64,000 bases of DNA from Allobosea sp. LC85 (GCF_000735605.1 NZ_JPKG01000061.1:62001-126000); one strand, 5' to 3'. Counted from the first letter of the stretch, positions 33,618-44,027 are shown. Numbers and translations are program-made. Notes: generated from the sequence alone by a model not told the origin.

Positions 33618-34511
33618 TCAGGCCTTCGCCGCGCTCGCAGCCGCGTCGATATTGGCGACCAGTTCGGCATCGAGGCCGACCGAGCCCGCGAGCCCGGCGA
33701 GGAAGTCCTTCTCCGCAGGCGTATCCGGATTGATGGCGAGGCGAGCCGCCGTGTAGATTTGTGCCGCGAGCTCCGGGGTTTCCGCCGCCTCGGCGAGGAC
33801 ATCGACCGAAGCCGGATTGGCCATTTCATTGGCGAGCCAGGCATTGGCTTCCGGGTCGAATCCGGCCTCGCGCAGCCCCCCGAGGATGGCATTGCGCTCC
33901 TCGGTGTCGATATGGCCGTCGGCGGCCGCGGCCGCGATCATCGCCCGGATGAAGATGAGGGCCGTAGCCTCGCTTGCAGCTTCCGGCTCGAAACCGGTCC
34001 CGGCCGGCGCTGGCAAAACCTCCTGACGCTTCAGATCGAGCAGCGGCTTGCCGGCCTGATGGTTCTGGTAGGCCTTGTAGGCGAGGCCGCCGATCAGCGC
34101 GAGACCGCCGAGTTTCGCCGCCGAGCCGGCAACCGAACGCCCTGTCGACGAACCGAAAAGCAAGGCACCGAGACCGCCGAGCACCGCGGTTGCCACGGCC
34201 GGATTGCTGCTGAACATGCCCTTGGCCTGTTCCAGCAACTGGTCGGGCGTCTTGCCGCCGGACACCTGGCCGACAACCTCGGTCGCCTTCTGCTCCAGCC
34301 CTGTCTGGCGCGCGGCGTCCTGCATGCCCTGCGTCGCCTGGCCGAGCACGCTGCCGACGAGGCCGCCAATTCCACCCGAACCACCGGCCTGCTGAACCTG
34401 TTGCGCCAAATTGCCCAGCATCCCGCCGAGCCCCCCGGCCTGGCCTGCCTGCTGCCCGGCCTGATTGCCGGCGCTGACCAGCGCGTCCAGGAGTGATTTT
34501 GCGTTGAACAT
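33618..34511 (-). CDS. DUF533/TerB-like tellurite resistance-type protein (YebE family)
   Basis: A 297-residue protein with three parts. The N-terminus is a glycine/glutamine-rich segment (AGNQAGQQAGQAGGLGGMLGNLAQQVQ). The middle holds a hydrophobic stretch, AVATAVLGGLGALLFGSSTGRSVAGSAAKLGGLALIGGLAY, that may insert in a membrane. From about residue 185 comes an all-helical TerB-like domain, ALIFIRAMIAAAAADGHIDTEERNAILGGL. DUF533 proteins are conserved in proteobacteria and their function is unknown. GAGGGAG precedes the ATG at 34511. It converges with the NIPSNAP gene. Confidence 0.85.
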   Translation of the reverse strand: MFNAKSLLDALVSAGNQAGQQAGQAGGLGGMLGNLAQQVQQAGGSGGIGGLVGSVLGQATQGMQDAARQTGLEQKATEVVGQVSGGKTPDQLLEQAKGMFSSNPAVATAVLGGLGALLFGSSTGRSVAGSAAKLGGLALIGGLAYKAYQNHQAGKPLLDLKRQEVLPAPAGTGFEPEAASEATALIFIRAMIAAAAADGHIDTEERNAILGGLREAGFDPEANAWLANEMANPASVDVLAEAAETPELAAQIYTAARLAINPDTPAEKDFLAGLAGSVGLDAELVANIDAAASAAKA

Positions 34512-34617
34512 CGAGAGGCTCCCTCGTTTAGGCCATTCACCGCAAAGCGGCGGCGTAACCTGCACCCGGGCCACGGGCTTCACAAGCCGCCCCGCATGGA
34601 AGCGAACCTTGACGCGA

Positions 34618-35100
34618 TCATGACGAAGGCAACGGCAGGAGCCCCGGCTCCTTCAGTGTCTCGAGCGCGATTTCCGAGCGGACCCGCGCGACGCTTTCAT
34701 GCGGCATCAGAATCTCGTTGACGAAGCGCGAGAGTTCCTTGAGATCGCCGACCGCAACCTTGAGCAAATAATCCGCCTCACCCGTCAGCGCGTGCGCCTC
34801 CAGGATCGCGGGAGTCAGCCTGACCAGATCGCGAAAGCGGCGGGCATTGTCGCGCGAATGCGTGTTCAGCGCGACATGGACGAAGACGGTCACGCCGAGC
34901 CCGATCGCGGCCGGATCGATCAGCGCCCGGTAGCCGCGGATCGTGCCCTCCTCCTCGAGCCGTTGGCGCCGGCGGGAAATCTGGCTCGCCGACAACCCGA
35001 CCTTCTCGGCCAGCGCGCCATTCGTCAGGGAAGCGTCCTGCTGGAGCGCATCGATCAGGCGCCAGTCGAAGGAATCGAGACCGCTCACATCACGCACCAT
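34618..35100 (-). CDS. Lrp/AsnC family transcriptional regulator
   Basis: A 160-residue regulator. Residues 6-65 are the winged helix of Lrp proteins ([20 protein letters not shown], then [20 protein letters not shown]). The rest is the RAM ligand-binding domain ([15 protein letters not shown], then [19 protein letters not shown]). AAGGAT lies before the ATG at 35100. It is divergent from the 4-hydroxyphenylpyruvate dioxygenase gene with 112 bases between, and probably regulates it in response to an aromatic amino acid such as tyrosine. Confidence 0.9.
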   Translation of the reverse strand: MVRDVSGLDSFDWRLIDALQQDASLTNGALAEKVGLSASQISRRRQRLEEEGTIRGYRALIDPAAIGLGVTVFVHVALNTHSRDNARRFRDLVRLTPAILEAHALTGEADYLLKVAVGDLKELSRFVNEILMPHESVARVRSEIALETLKEPGLLPLPSS

Positions 35101-35212
35101 AGGGAGATCCTTTGCACGAACTGTGCGGATTCCGCGCCATATCGGAGTATTTTGCAAGCTCTTTGCCTTCGCGGTGCGCGACCATGTCGGCAGTCACATC
35201 GAGGAGAACGCC

Positions 35213-36346
35213 ATGGGCCCATTTCCGCACGACACCGCCCCTCCCGCCATTTCCGAAGCCAATCCCATGGGAACGGACGGGTTCGAGTTCGTCGAATATG
35301 CCCATCCCGAGCCAGAGAAGCTCGGCCCGTTATTCGAGCAGATGGGCTTCACAGCCGTCGCCCGGCATCGCTCCAAGAAGGTCACGTTGTACCGTCAGGG
35401 CGACGTCAATTTCGTCGTCAATGCCGAGCCGGAGTCCTTTGCCCAGCGCTTTGCAGCCGAGCACGGCCCGTGTGCCTGCGCCATGGCCTTCCGCGTCGTC
35501 GATGCCAGGCATGCTTTCGAGCGCGCCGTGTCGCTTGGCGCCGAGCCCTATGAGAGCAAGGTCGGCCCCGGCGAGATGCAGATTCCCGCCGTGAAGGGCA
35601 TTGGCGGCTCGATCCTGTACTTCGTCGAGCGTTATGGCGCGAAGGGCTCGATCTGGGACGTCGATTTCGAATGGATCGACGAGCCGAATCCGCATCCGGA
35701 GCAGGCTGGTCTCTATTATCTCGACCACCTCACCCATAACGTCCATCGCGGCCGCATGGACCATTGGGCGGGCTGGTATGCAAAACTCTTCAACTTCCGC
35801 GAGATCCGCTTCTTCAACATCGAAGGCAAGCTCACGGGCCTGATCTCGCGTGCCCTGACCTCGCCCTGCGGCAAGATCCGCATCCCGATCAACGAGTCGC
35901 TCGACGACAAGAGCCAGATCGAGGAATACCTGCGCCAGTACAAGGGCGAGGGCATCCAGCATGTCGCGCTCGGCGCTCGCGATATCTACGCCACCGTCGA
36001 GCAGTTGCGCCGCAACGCCCTGCCCTTCATGCCGGCGCCGCCGCCAACCTATTATGAGCGCGTCGATGCGCGTGTTCCCGGCCATGGCGAACCAGTCGAG
36101 CGGCTGAAAGCCAACGGCATCCTGATCGATGGCGAGGGCGCGGTCGCAGTCGGCTCGAAGGAAGGAAGGATGAGCAAGGTCCTGCTCCAGATCTTCTCCG
36201 GCACAGTGCTCGGGCCGATCTTCTTCGAGTTCATCCAGCGCAAGGGCGATGACGGCTTCGGCGAGGGCAATTTCCGCGCCCTGTTCGAGTCGATCGAGGA
36301 GGACCAGATTCGTCGCGGCGTGCTGAAGGTCGAGGCGGCCGAGTAA
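35213..36346 (+). CDS. hppD: 4-hydroxyphenylpyruvate dioxygenase
   Basis: A 377-residue Fe(II) enzyme that turns 4-hydroxyphenylpyruvate and O2 into homogentisate in tyrosine degradation. Two VOC-fold halves are visible. The iron ligands are His172 (YLDHLTHNV), His250 (GIQHVALG) and Glu339 ([20 protein letters not shown]). The length is normal. GAGGAGAACGCC precedes the ATG at 35213. The gene for the next enzyme, homogentisate dioxygenase, is not in the window. The Lrp gene divergent from it is the likely regulator. Confidence 0.96.
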   Translation: MGPFPHDTAPPAISEANPMGTDGFEFVEYAHPEPEKLGPLFEQMGFTAVARHRSKKVTLYRQGDVNFVVNAEPESFAQRFAAEHGPCACAMAFRVVDARHAFERAVSLGAEPYESKVGPGEMQIPAVKGIGGSILYFVERYGAKGSIWDVDFEWIDEPNPHPEQAGLYYLDHLTHNVHRGRMDHWAGWYAKLFNFREIRFFNIEGKLTGLISRALTSPCGKIRIPINESLDDKSQIEEYLRQYKGEGIQHVALGARDIYATVEQLRRNALPFMPAPPPTYYERVDARVPGHGEPVERLKANGILIDGEGAVAVGSKEGRMSKVLLQIFSGTVLGPIFFEFIQRKGDDGFGEGNFRALFESIEEDQIRRGVLKVEAAE

Positions 36347-36563
36347 CGCGCCGACCACGATGGGACGCGGCGTGGCCCTTGCGGCCGCGCCCCGTTTCGT
36401 CTGTCGGGAGCAGCGATCACGCGGCGCTCATCAGGCTCCCTGACGAGCGCACCTCCATATTCAGATGTCGACCGCCATCGCAATCGCGGGGGGCTGCTGA
36501 CTATCAAGTCGATTCGATAGCCAACATGAAGACGCTCGGCCGCGTCGGGGCGAAAGTGCGCTC

Positions 36564-37355
36564 CTACGGCGCGAGCTTGCGCAGCATCAGCGGTGCGCCC
36601 ACCGCAGGGTCCTTGCGCCACTGGCCGTTCTCGAAGACGAGATCGACGCTGTGCCCCTTGCGCGCAACCAGCGAAAGGCGCCCGGCGGCATAGCGCCAGC
36701 CGACGGGATCGAAGATCGTCAGGCCGGTATCGTCGCAGCGCCCGTCGAAACGCGCGGGTGCGCCGCCGGGGGCGTTGGCAACACCCGCCTCAAGCATGAG
36801 GCGGCATCCCTCGCGGTTCTGCTGGCGCATCGTGACATAGCGTCCGGGCACTGCATCGGTCGGCGGCGCGGCCGCCGGGTCAACGACCGTCGGCCGGGCC
36901 GCGGCGGTCGCGGCCCGTTCCGCCGCACTGGGCGGCACTGGGCGTGCGCTGCGCGGATGATCCTTGGGATCCAGCAGATAGTCCTGCCCGTCCGTGCCCT
37001 TGCCGTTCAGGCCAGTGCCGGACTTGCTGAGCGTGATCACGGCCTTGCCGGCCCCGTCATGCAGGCGCAGCTCGCCCTCACCGCCGACACTCCAGGACAT
37101 GATCTGCCCCAGAATGGGCAGTGCTCGCCGGCAGGTCGCAGGGAAGCGTAGTTGCCGCCCCTGCCCCGACTGTTCCACCCCAAGGGTGATGGTGCATTGG
37201 CGCGGCGCACCGGCCTGCTCGAGGTTCCAGGCACCGATCAAGGGGCGGATTGCGTCAGGCGCGGTCTCTGCCCCTTTCGGGAGTGGTGATGTTTGCGCCT
37301 GTAGCGCTCCCGCGAAAAGGACGCCCGCCACAAGCGGCAGGCATCCTCGCCTCAT
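36564..37355 (-). CDS. Exported protein with two AprI/Inh-like protease inhibitor domains
   Basis: A 263-residue exported protein. The signal peptide is MRRGCLPLVAGVLFAGALQA, cleaved before QTSP. The first domain (about 35-115; LIGAWNLEQAGAPRQCTITL, then LRFPATCRRALPILGQIMSW) and the second (about 170-250; GRYVTMRQQNREGCRLMLE, then ARFDGRCDDTGLTIFDPVGW) both show the W/Y..C..L....C.....W pattern of the AprI/Inh metalloprotease-inhibitor beta barrel, with one cysteine pair each. A Pro/Ala-rich linker joins them. Family members protect the periplasm against the cell's own metalloproteases. The start at 37355 is chosen for the signal peptide; 37391 is possible. The previous gene ends 20 bases upstream. 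Confidence 0.7.
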   Translation of the reverse strand: MRRGCLPLVAGVLFAGALQAQTSPLPKGAETAPDAIRPLIGAWNLEQAGAPRQCTITLGVEQSGQGRQLRFPATCRRALPILGQIMSWSVGGEGELRLHDGAGKAVITLSKSGTGLNGKGTDGQDYLLDPKDHPRSARPVPPSAAERAATAAARPTVVDPAAAPPTDAVPGRYVTMRQQNREGCRLMLEAGVANAPGGAPARFDGRCDDTGLTIFDPVGWRYAAGRLSLVARKGHSVDLVFENGQWRKDPAVGAPLMLRKLAP

Positions 37356-37375
37356 GTGAACCGAAAGGCGGTGTC

Positions 37376-38335
37376 TCAGGCTTTCTTCCATGGCGTCTCG
37401 GCAACCGGCGTCAGGGGACCCTTGCCATCGAACCATGAAACCAGGTTGTCGACCAGAAGCTGGCCCATCTGTTCACGCGTATGCACCGATGCCGATCCGA
37501 CATGCGGCAGCAGAACCACATGATCCATCGCGATCAGTTCGGCCGGCACGCGCGGCTCGTCCTCGAAGACGTCGAGGCCAGCCGAAAGGATGACCTTGTT
37601 CTTGAGCGCCTCGATCAATGCCTGTTCGTCGATCACCGTGCCGCGGCCGACATTGATCACGATGCCATTCGGGCCGAGCGCCTTCAGCACGTCGGCATTG
37701 ATCATGTGATGGGTCGAAGCGCCGCCAGGGGCGACCGAGATCAGCGTGTCGACATCCGCCGCCATCTCGACCAGCGAAGGATAGTAGCGATAGGGCACGT
37801 CCGCCTGACGGGTCCGGCCATGATAGCTGACCGGCAGGCCGAATGCCTCGATACGCTGCGCCACTGCCTTGCCGATGCGGCCGAGCCCGACGATGCCGAC
37901 CTTGCGGGTTCGCAGCGAGGTCGTCAGCGGATAGGCCTTCTCCAACCACTTGCCGGCACGCAGGTAACGGTCGACCTGCGGCAGTTGGCGGACCGTCGCA
38001 AGCAGCAGGCCGAGCGCCAGGTCCGCCACCTCATCGGTCAGCACGTCCGGCGTATTGGTGACGATCAGCCCGCGCTTGCCGGCTTCCTTGGCATCGACAC
38101 TGTCGTAACCGACGCCGAAATTCGCAACGACCTCGAGCTTCGGCAGGGCGTCGAACAGCGCGCCGTCGATCCTGACATGCGCGCCGCCACCGGCGACGCC
38201 ACGAACCTTGCCGCCGATCTCCTTCAGCAGGGCGGCCCGGTCCTCTGCCTTCCAGAGTTCGTGCACCGTGAAACGGGCCTTCAACTGGTCGGCGGCGTAG
38301 GCCATCAGCGGGCCGGTCATGATGATGTCGGTCAT
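37376..38335 (-). CDS. D-isomer 2-hydroxyacid dehydrogenase (glyoxylate/hydroxypyruvate reductase-like)
   Basis: A 319-residue enzyme of the D-2-hydroxyacid dehydrogenase family. It has the NAD(P)-binding GLGRIG at 150-155, and the catalytic Arg231 (NVGRGTVID), Glu260 (FEDEP) and His278 (LPHVGS). It most resembles GhrB-type reductases that act on glyoxylate, hydroxypyruvate or 2-keto-gluconate. A CG-centred candidate operator (38389) and a GTCATA-type inverted repeat (38485) lie upstream, together with the GntR gene. Its place in the sugar-acid region fits reduction of a keto acid made there. Confidence 0.9.
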   Translation of the reverse strand: MTDIIMTGPLMAYAADQLKARFTVHELWKAEDRAALLKEIGGKVRGVAGGGAHVRIDGALFDALPKLEVVANFGVGYDSVDAKEAGKRGLIVTNTPDVLTDEVADLALGLLLATVRQLPQVDRYLRAGKWLEKAYPLTTSLRTRKVGIVGLGRIGKAVAQRIEAFGLPVSYHGRTRQADVPYRYYPSLVEMAADVDTLISVAPGGASTHHMINADVLKALGPNGIVINVGRGTVIDEQALIEALKNKVILSAGLDVFEDEPRVPAELIAMDHVVLLPHVGSASVHTREQMGQLLVDNLVSWFDGKGPLTPVAETPWKKA

Positions 38336-38388
38336 GTCGTGAACTTTCGTCGGGCGTGGGGTCAGAGCGGCTGGCTTGATTTCAACTC

Positions 38389-38403
38389 TTTAAAACGATT
38401 AGA
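38389..38403. promoter_or_regulatory. Candidate CG-centred operator, copy 3
   Basis: TTTAAAACGATTAGA matches the sites at 25820 and 31768 (TTTAAA(T/A)CG(A/T)TT). It lies 54 bases upstream of the hydroxyacid dehydrogenase start, in the same orientation relative to the gene as the other copies. Confidence 0.55.
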
Positions 38404-38484
38404 TCGCGAAACCTCAAGGCCTCCGCTACGCGGCATCGGCAGAGCAGTACTACACGCGCTGCAGGGCGAGAAGAGCGCGTCCCT

Positions 38485-38501
38485 GTCATATGTAGTATGA
38501 C
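38485..38501. promoter_or_regulatory. Candidate GntR operator (inverted repeat)
   Basis: GTCATA-TGTAG-TATGAC is a perfect inverted repeat with six-base arms and a five-base spacer. It lies just after the GntR stop codon and about 150 bases upstream of the hydroxyacid dehydrogenase. Its right half TATGACTT recurs at 39364-39371 in the promoter region of the ABC operon. The GntR protein between the two sites is the natural candidate to bind them. Confidence 0.5.
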
Positions 38502-38505
38502 TTAT

Positions 38506-39267
38506 TCAGGCGATTTTCGGAGCATTCCGCTGACCTGCCCATGCCAGGAAGGTGAGTGTGGTGTTCAAGCTATCGGTGACCAGTGCACTCATCCGCGCCG
38601 CGGCGAGATCGCCGTCGCGCTGGATGATCGCATCCAGCACCCGCTCGTGATCGAACAGCGACGTGACATAGAAGCCCTGATCATCTCCCGACTTCAGCAG
38701 CAGCGACCATTGGATCGTCGCCGAGACGACGCTTGCCAGACATTGCAGCGTCGAGTTCTGTGCTGCAGCCAGGATCGCCTCATGAAAGGCCAGGTCGGCA
38801 CGAATGGTTGCCTCGGCATAGGGCGGGTTATCGATCATCCCGTGATAGCCGGCCTGGATTCGCGCGAGATCGGCAGGCGTACGCCGCAGCGCCGCGAGCC
38901 GCGCCGCGCTCGGCTCGACAAAACTGCGCAACTCGAACAGGTCGCGAATGAATTTCTCGTTCGGGTCGGCCTCGAAATGCCAGGACAGCACGTCGGGATC
39001 GAGCAGGTTCCAGCTGTCGCGCGGCGCCACCCGCGTGCCGCTCTTCGGGCGCGCCTCGACCAGCCCCTTCGCCGTCAGGAACTTCACGGCCTCGCGATAA
39101 GCGGTGCGCGAAACCGAGATTTCGGATTTCAGATCGGCCTCGTTCGGCAACAGCTCACCCGCCTTGACGATCCCTGAAATGATCGCGACTGCGAGCTTCT
39201 GGGCTACCTGCCCGAACAGGCGGTCGGGATTCAGGGTCGTCGGCCGCGAAAAGTCGCGCACCCGCAT
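38506..39267 (-). CDS. GntR family transcriptional regulator (FadR subfamily, FCD domain)
   Basis: A 253-residue regulator. Residues 14-80 form the GntR winged helix (LFGQVAQKLAVAIISGIVKA, then LPNEADLKSEISVSRTAYRE and AKGLVEARPKSGTRV). The helical FCD ligand-binding domain follows (FIRDLFELRSFVEPSAARLA, then ADLAFHEAILAAAQN, FDHERVLDAI), with metal-binding His residues. FCD regulators often respond to sugar acids or carboxylates. It lies between the hydroxyacid dehydrogenase and the divergent sugar ABC operon, and candidate sites flank it on both sides. Confidence 0.9.
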   Translation of the reverse strand: MRVRDFSRPTTLNPDRLFGQVAQKLAVAIISGIVKAGELLPNEADLKSEISVSRTAYREAVKFLTAKGLVEARPKSGTRVAPRDSWNLLDPDVLSWHFEADPNEKFIRDLFELRSFVEPSAARLAALRRTPADLARIQAGYHGMIDNPPYAEATIRADLAFHEAILAAAQNSTLQCLASVVSATIQWSLLLKSGDDQGFYVTSLFDHERVLDAIIQRDGDLAAARMSALVTDSLNTTLTFLAWAGQRNAPKIA

Positions 39268-39326
39268 CTGCTGGCGTCCTCACCCATTTTCGATCGCTCC
39301 CAACGCCGCCGGAAAGCGGCTTCATT

Positions 39327-39371
39327 GGAACGATTCCGGCGCTTGACACGCCTGTCGGTATCGTATGACTT
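39327..39371 (+). promoter_or_regulatory. Promoter/operator region of the sugar ABC operon
   Basis: A good -35 box TTGACA is at 39343-39348. TATGAC at 39364-39369 (15-base spacer) could act as -10 and is also the half-site shared with 38485. A small palindrome GGAA-CGA-TTCC lies at 39327-39337, immediately upstream of the -35. The start of the ABC gene is at 39527, so the leader would be about 150 bases. Confidence 0.4.
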
Positions 39372-39526
39372 TATCGCAGATGAAACCCGGCGCAACAGGC
39401 ACTGCCTGGTCTGCGACGCTTTTCGTCGGTCGGTCACTAGAAACCGGCAGCAGCGGCGGTGCGGAGAGCCCGGACACGGGACGATACCGGACCCCAGAGG
39501 AAACATAAGACCGGGAGAGGGTTCAG

Positions 39527-40579
<1,053 letters not shown>

Positions 40580-40637
40580 GCTTCTGACCGCGGAGGCCCG
40601 CGCCGCATCGCGCCTTGGCCCGCATGACATGACGTTA

Positions 40638-40671
40638 CGACAGGCCAACCCAAGCACTGGCTGGCCTGTCG
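40638..40671 (+). other. Stem-loop between ABC ATPase and binding-protein genes
   Basis: CGACAGGCCA (40638-40647) and TGGCCTGTCG (40662-40671) are perfect inverted repeats with a 14-base loop. There is no T-run. Such intercistronic hairpins often stabilise or attenuate the mRNA so that the binding protein is made in larger amounts than the ATPase. Confidence 0.5.
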
Positions 40672-40756
40672 CAGCCAAAAGAGCCGGCGACGACTTCCAG
40701 GGACGGGTCGCAGGCGACACAAAAAAGGTCCCGCCTTTCCGGGAAGGAAACGATCA

Positions 40757-42076
40757 ATGACGATTTCGAGACGCGATATGCTGCTGGGCAGCGCGGGCGT
40801 AGCCGCTGGCGCCGGCCTGATCGGTCATCTGGGAACCGCGCCGGCTTTCGCCCAGGCGGCCGCTCCCAAGTTCACGCCCGAGCCGGGTGCTCAATTGCGT
40901 GTCCTGCGCTGGGCCCCGTTCGTCAAGGGCGAGGAGGACGCCTGGCTCGCCAACACCAAGAAGTTCTCGGACGCGACCGGCGTTCAGATCCGTGTCGACA
41001 AGGAAGGCTGGGAGGACATTCGTCCGAAGGCCGCGGTCGCCGCCAATGTCGGCGCAGGCCCCGACATCGTGCTCGTCTGGTTCGACGATGCCTTCCAGTA
41101 TCCTGACAAGCTGCTCGACGTGACCGAGCTCGGCAATTATCTCGGCGGCAAGTACGGCGGCTGGTATCCCGGCCTCGAAGGCTACGCCAAGAAGGACGGC
41201 AAGTTCATCGGCCTGCCGCTGGCCGCCATCGCGAACGCCGTCCTGTATCGTGACAGCTGGGTCAAGGAAGCCGGCCACTCCACCTTCCCGACCAAGACCG
41301 ACGCCTTCCTCGATCTCTGCAAGGCTTTGAAGGGCAAGGGTCACCCTGCCGGATTCACACTCGGAAAGGGCGTCGGCGACGGCAATAATTTCTGCCATTG
41401 GCTGCTCTGGAGCCATGGCGGCCGCACCGTCGACGATGCGGGCAAGGTCGCGATCAACAGCCCCGAGACGATCGCGGCGATCAAATACGCCGCCGAGCTC
41501 TACAAGACCTTCATCCCGGGCACGGAAAGCTGGCTCGACATCAACAACAACCGCGCCTTCCTGGCCGGTGAGGTTTCGGTCACTGCCAACGGCGTCTCGC
41601 TCTACTACTCCGCGAAGAACGACCCCAAGCTCGCCGACATGGCCAAGGACATGAGGTCGGCGAACATGCCGATCGGCCCGGTGGGCCAGCCGGTCGAGCT
41701 GCACCAGACCACGACCTGCGTGATCTTCAAGCACACCAAGTTCCCGCAGGCGGCGCAGGCCTATCTCCAGTTCATGTACGAGCAGGAGCAGATGCCGAGC
41801 TGGATCACCCAGGCCAGCGCCTATTGCTGCCAGCCGCTGAAGGCCTACGCCAACAATCCGATCTGGACCTCCGATCCGGTTCACACGCCGTATCAGAAGG
41901 CCTCCGAGACACTGCGCCCGAACGGCTATTCCGGCGCGCTCGGCTACGCCTCGGCTGCGGTGATGGCCGATTACGTCCTCGTCGACATGTTTGCGGAAGG
42001 CGCCACCGGCCAGCGGACGCCGGAGGAAGCGGCCAAGCGCGCAGAGGCACGCATCAACCGCTACTATCGCGTCTGA
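40757..42076 (+). CDS. Extracellular solute-binding protein of sugar ABC transporter (family 1)
   Basis: A 439-residue periplasmic binding protein with a twin-arginine signal, SRRDMLLGSAGVAAGAGLIG, ending AFAQA. The mature part matches family 1 binding proteins: QLRVLRWAPFVKGEEDAWLA, then NVGAGPDIVLVWFDDAFQYP, and the WTNVVNNA-like motif AWLDINNNRAFLAGEVSVT. It would bind an oligosaccharide, sugar acid or polyol for import by the two permeases downstream. GGGAAGGAAACGATCA precedes the ATG. The exact ligand is not evident. Confidence 0.9.
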   Translation: MTISRRDMLLGSAGVAAGAGLIGHLGTAPAFAQAAAPKFTPEPGAQLRVLRWAPFVKGEEDAWLANTKKFSDATGVQIRVDKEGWEDIRPKAAVAANVGAGPDIVLVWFDDAFQYPDKLLDVTELGNYLGGKYGGWYPGLEGYAKKDGKFIGLPLAAIANAVLYRDSWVKEAGHSTFPTKTDAFLDLCKALKGKGHPAGFTLGKGVGDGNNFCHWLLWSHGGRTVDDAGKVAINSPETIAAIKYAAELYKTFIPGTESWLDINNNRAFLAGEVSVTANGVSLYYSAKNDPKLADMAKDMRSANMPIGPVGQPVELHQTTTCVIFKHTKFPQAAQAYLQFMYEQEQMPSWITQASAYCCQPLKAYANNPIWTSDPVHTPYQKASETLRPNGYSGALGYASAAVMADYVLVDMFAEGATGQRTPEEAAKRAEARINRYYRV

Positions 42077-42157
42077 TCGCTGCAACGAAACGGCGCGGCC
42101 ATGGCCGCGCCCGCCGGCGGCGAGAAGCCGCCGGCCCTGCATTCGGGAGAGATCACC

Positions 42158-43105
42158 ATGGCTGACACCGCAATCGCGCGGCCGGCAGAGCGTGCGAAAC
42201 CTTCGATGCTGGCGCGGCTGGGCCAGAGCCGCAATGGGCTCGGCATCCTGTTCATGGTGCCTGCAGCGATCTTCCTGATCGTCTTCCTGGCCTGGCCGCT
42301 GGTGCTCGGCGTCTGGCTCGGCTTCACCGATACTCGCATCGGCCGGTCCGGCATCTTCATCGGGCTCGAGAACTACGAGTCGCTGCTCACCGACTCGGTG
42401 TTCCGGCTCGCGGTCTTCAACACCATCCTCTACACGGTCGTCGCCTCGGCTCTGAAATTCGCGCTCGGGCTCTGGCTGGCGCTGCTGCTGAACGAGCACC
42501 TGCCCTTCAAGGCCTTCATCCGCGCCATCGTGCTGCTGCCCTGGGTGGTGCCGACCGTGCTCTCGGCAATCGCCTTCTGGTGGATCTTCGATACCCAGTT
42601 CTCGGTGATTTCCTGGGCTCTGAAGGAGCTCGGCCTGATCTCGACCAATATCAACTTCCTCGGCGATACCACCAATGCGCGCGCCTCGGTGATCGCAGCC
42701 AATGTCTGGCGCGGCATTCCCTTCGTCGCGATCTCGCTGCTGGCCGGTTTGCAGACCATTTCGCCCTCGCTCTACGAGGCTGCGATGCTCGATGGCGCGA
42801 CCAACTGGCAGCGCTTCCGCTTCATCACCCTGCCGCTGCTCTCGCCGATCATCGCGGTGGTGATGACCTTCTCGGTGCTGTTCACCTTCACCGATTTCCA
42901 GCTCATCTACGTGCTGACCCGCGGCGGCCCGCTCAACGCCACTCACCTGATGGCGACCCTCTCCTTCCAGCGCGCCATTCCGGGTGGCCAGCTGGGCGAA
43001 GGCGCCGCGATCGCGGTCGCCATGATCCCCTTCCTGCTCGGAGCGATCCTGTTCAGCTATTTCGGTCTGCAAAGGCGGAAATGGCAGCAGGGCGGCGCAG
43101 ACTGA
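42158..43105 (+). CDS. Sugar ABC transporter permease 1
   Basis: A 315-residue inner-membrane protein with six hydrophobic helices, the usual number for MalF/UgpA-type permeases. The EAA loop that contacts the ATPase is visible as YEAAMLDGATNWQRFRFITLPLL. It forms the channel with the second permease. The ATG at 42158 has GGGAGAG upstream; an upstream ATG at 42101 would only add an unconserved leader. It follows the binding-protein gene by 81 bases. Confidence 0.9.
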   Translation: MADTAIARPAERAKPSMLARLGQSRNGLGILFMVPAAIFLIVFLAWPLVLGVWLGFTDTRIGRSGIFIGLENYESLLTDSVFRLAVFNTILYTVVASALKFALGLWLALLLNEHLPFKAFIRAIVLLPWVVPTVLSAIAFWWIFDTQFSVISWALKELGLISTNINFLGDTTNARASVIAANVWRGIPFVAISLLAGLQTISPSLYEAAMLDGATNWQRFRFITLPLLSPIIAVVMTFSVLFTFTDFQLIYVLTRGGPLNATHLMATLSFQRAIPGGQLGEGAAIAVAMIPFLLGAILFSYFGLQRRKWQQGGAD

Positions 43106-43116
43106 GGACGCCAGCC

Positions 43117-44022
43117 ATGACCGACATCAGCCAGCCTAGCGCCTCACGCGTTCACCTCACCGACGAAAGCGTCGGCACCAGCTACATGGCCAACCTGCCG
43201 CGCCGGCTGGTGACGACCTGGCTGCCGCTCGCCGTCTTCGTCTTCGTTCTGCTCTTTCCATTCTACTGGATGGGCGTGACGGCGCTGAAGCCCAATCACG
43301 AGCTCACGGATTTCAGGAGCCACAACCCGCTCTGGCCGGGCGAGCCTACGCTGCGCCACATCAATTACCTGCTGTTCGAGACCACCTATCCGCACTGGCT
43401 GCTCAACACGATCGTGATCTCGATCGGATCGACGATCCTGTCGCTCACCGCCGCGGTGTTCGCCGCCTATGCGATCGAGCGCCTGCGCTTCAGTGGCTCG
43501 CGGGTTACCGGTCTGGCGATCTTCCTCGCCTATCTGGTGCCGCCCTCGATCCTGTTCATCCCGCTTGCCGTGCTGATCTTCGGCTTTGGCATCTATGACA
43601 CCAAACTCGCGCTGATCTTCACCTATCCGACTTTCCTGGTGCCGTTCTGCACCTGGCTTCTGATGGGCTATTTCCGCTCGATCCCCTACGAACTGGAGGA
43701 ATGCGCGCTCGTCGACGGCGCCAGCCGCTGGCAGATCCTGGTCAAGATCATCCTGCCGCTGGCGGTGCCGGGGCTGATTTCGGCCGGCATCTTCGCCTTC
43801 ACCCTCTCCTGGAACGAGTTCATCTACGCGCTGACCTTCATCCAGTCCTCGGAGAACAAGACCGTCGCGGTCGGCGTCCTCACCGAACTGGTGCGCGGTG
43901 ATGTCTATGAATGGGGGGCGCTGATGGCTGGCGCGCTGCTGGGCTCGCTGCCGGTCGTCATTCTCTACTCCTTCTTCGTCGAGCATTACGTCTCGTCGAT
44001 GACCGGAGCGGTGAAGGAATAA
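43117..44022 (+). CDS. Sugar ABC transporter permease 2
   Basis: A 301-residue inner-membrane protein of the MalG/UgpE type with six helices. The EAA loop ECALVDGASRWQILVKIILPLAVPG is near residue 190. It pairs with the preceding permease to form the transport channel. It begins eleven bases after the previous stop. A hairpin with a partial T-run (44028-44049) follows, which suggests reduced expression of the next gene. Confidence 0.9.
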   Translation: MTDISQPSASRVHLTDESVGTSYMANLPRRLVTTWLPLAVFVFVLLFPFYWMGVTALKPNHELTDFRSHNPLWPGEPTLRHINYLLFETTYPHWLLNTIVISIGSTILSLTAAVFAAYAIERLRFSGSRVTGLAIFLAYLVPPSILFIPLAVLIFGFGIYDTKLALIFTYPTFLVPFCTWLLMGYFRSIPYELEECALVDGASRWQILVKIILPLAVPGLISAGIFAFTLSWNEFIYALTFIQSSENKTVAVGVLTELVRGDVYEWGALMAGALLGSLPVVILYSFFVEHYVSSMTGAVKE

Positions 44023-44027
44023 TCGAG

